From NCBI RefSeq assembly GCF_963662255.1, contig NC_085046.1:140197762-140261761 (forward strand): a stretch of 64,000 nucleotides of DNA. Direction: 5' to 3'. The position numbers and the translations under genes are program-made. This stretch comes from Cinclus cinclus. Lineage: Eukaryota; Chordata; Aves; Passeriformes; Cinclidae. The notes below the pieces were generated by a model, which saw nothing but the letters and a program-made list of their open reading frames with translations, was not told the DNA's origin and made no database searches. The stretch's first letter is position 1. Every line of letters starts with the position of its first letter. Shown here in pieces: positions 62,875-64,000 of the stretch.

Positions 62875-64000
62875 CAAAAGCTGCCACCACCAAGTCCTTG
62901 CACACCAAGGCAGGAAAAAGACATCAAGACTTGAACATTAGGCCAGCACCAGTTCTCATGACCTCTGTTATATGGAGCACTTCTACATTATCTCTACAGT
63001 TAAAACCCCCAGCAGAGCCCAGCATTCTACAAAGGAGGTAATGAATTCATGCTCAAAGTACAAGAAAGGACTACAAAAAGGAAGGGGGAAAAAAAAGCAA
63101 CAAAAAAAACCAAAAACACCCAAACCAAAGAACAACCTTACAACCAGTTTCATAACAATGATTCTGCTTTGGTTTCAAGGATGACTTTACAGTTAGCTGC
63201 CTCATTCCTGTTTTCCACACTGAGAACACATGCCAGCAGTGTTATCTGCCTAATACTGCATAGCCTTCCCTCCTGTGCAAAGGCTGAACGAGCCCCCAAC
63301 AAGCATTTCTAGTGCAGACTGCAAAAACAAAGCAGTGATCTTTAAGCAAACCCCATGACCCTTTGTAAGGCAGGGGGTGGGGGGGGGAAATCTGCTACAC
63401 TAGGACTTCTTCCTTCTTAGTTCAGTAGTCTTGAATGTAATGCCAAAAAATATAAAATTAATCCATACAACTGAGACTCCTGAAAGATATCTGCTGGAAG
63501 GAAACAGTCTTTGAGTAGCATCTCTCCAAGGCAGGTCTCCCCTGAAGAGCAGACAACTTCCAAGTCAGATCTGGTCTGCCTTTATTTGTCACAGAAATGC
63601 AGGACAGCCTGCAGAGTAGAGCCTGACTTGTAAACAGTAGAGGAGAGTTTTAGTTTTTCGAAGGCTGTATTAAAAACAATGGAAGTTAAATGACTCAGTT
63701 ATTAACAGTTCCAGTGCCGAGATGCACTAGTAGAGTAGATCAAAATTATAGAAAGCTTAAGTGACATTTTCACCAGTTTGGGTTATGCACTTTAATTAAC
63801 CACAAATGAGCCATGACTTCTAAACAGTTTCTTTTTTACAGCATCCAAAGTACTATTTGGATACACTTGACTACGGAGCATTTAACAGGCCCTTCGGGCC
63901 ACAGAACGCAGTCAGAGGTCCCATACATTTCGTGTCATGCCGGTTTTGATACATTTCTGCTGTCTAAACACAGAGAGCTCTATAAGCCTTACTGCAACTA

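Larger units (their letters stand above)
60371..64000 (-). other. ATAD2: ATAD2 first intron (partial)
   Basis: No coding exon or CpG island is visible here, so exon 1 and the promoter of ATAD2 should lie beyond the right edge. The stretch contains the 600-base CR1 copy and the A42 tract. Short open frames are chance. Confidence 0.75.

Overview
This window is ordinary nuclear DNA of a vertebrate, most likely a bird. It has spliced genes with short introns and few interspersed repeats. The repeats I can recognise are mainly 3' fragments of CR1-type LINEs, the dominant interspersed repeat of bird genomes. There is one strong CpG island. No species can be named from the sequence. I see no operons, CRISPR arrays, phage or plasmid genes, tRNA or rRNA genes, or recognisable endogenous virus.

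Two genes explain nearly all the coding signal, and both lie on the minus strand. ZHX1 (zinc fingers and homeoboxes 1) has its whole 874-residue protein in one exon at 13462-16086. Its promoter is very probably the CpG island at about 32.5-33.7 kb, some 17 kb upstream. The noncoding first exon would start next to a YY1-type box, and the stretch between is ZHX1 5' intron. ATAD2 (a nuclear AAA+ ATPase with a bromodomain) fills 35.3-64 kb. I placed 27 coding exons from 60231-60370 down to the stop codon at 35400-35438. Their reading phases all join without a break and total 3744 bases (1247 residues plus stop). With one exon beyond the right edge this gives 28, the number I recall for the human gene. 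The two genes are head-to-tail, ATAD2 then ZHX1, the order and orientation of human 8q24.13.

Layout from left to right: 1-5 kb, gene-free sequence; 5-13.4 kb, ZHX1 3' UTR and downstream flank with several possible poly(A) signals and one possible orphan plus-strand exon near 8.6 kb; 13.46-16.1 kb, ZHX1 coding exon; 16.3-32.5 kb, ZHX1 5' intron; 32.5-33.7 kb, CpG island promoter; 33.8-35.4 kb, ATAD2 3' UTR; 35.4-60.4 kb, ATAD2 exons and introns; 60.4-64 kb, ATAD2 first intron with a minus-strand CR1 and a 42-A tract.

Both proteins are nuclear. ZHX1 is a dimerising homeodomain transcriptional repressor. ATAD2 binds acetylated histone and supports E2F, MYC and hormone-receptor transcription. 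They share a neighbourhood, but nothing in the sequence shows a shared pathway.

I did not find an undescribed biological system. The points most worth checking are a GC-AG intron in ATAD2, substitutions in its bromodomain pocket (RVF shelf to RAF, gatekeeper Ile to Leu), a much shortened acidic tract, a T23 tract abutting one ATAD2 splice acceptor, and the very small gap between the ATAD2 3' end and the ZHX1 promoter.
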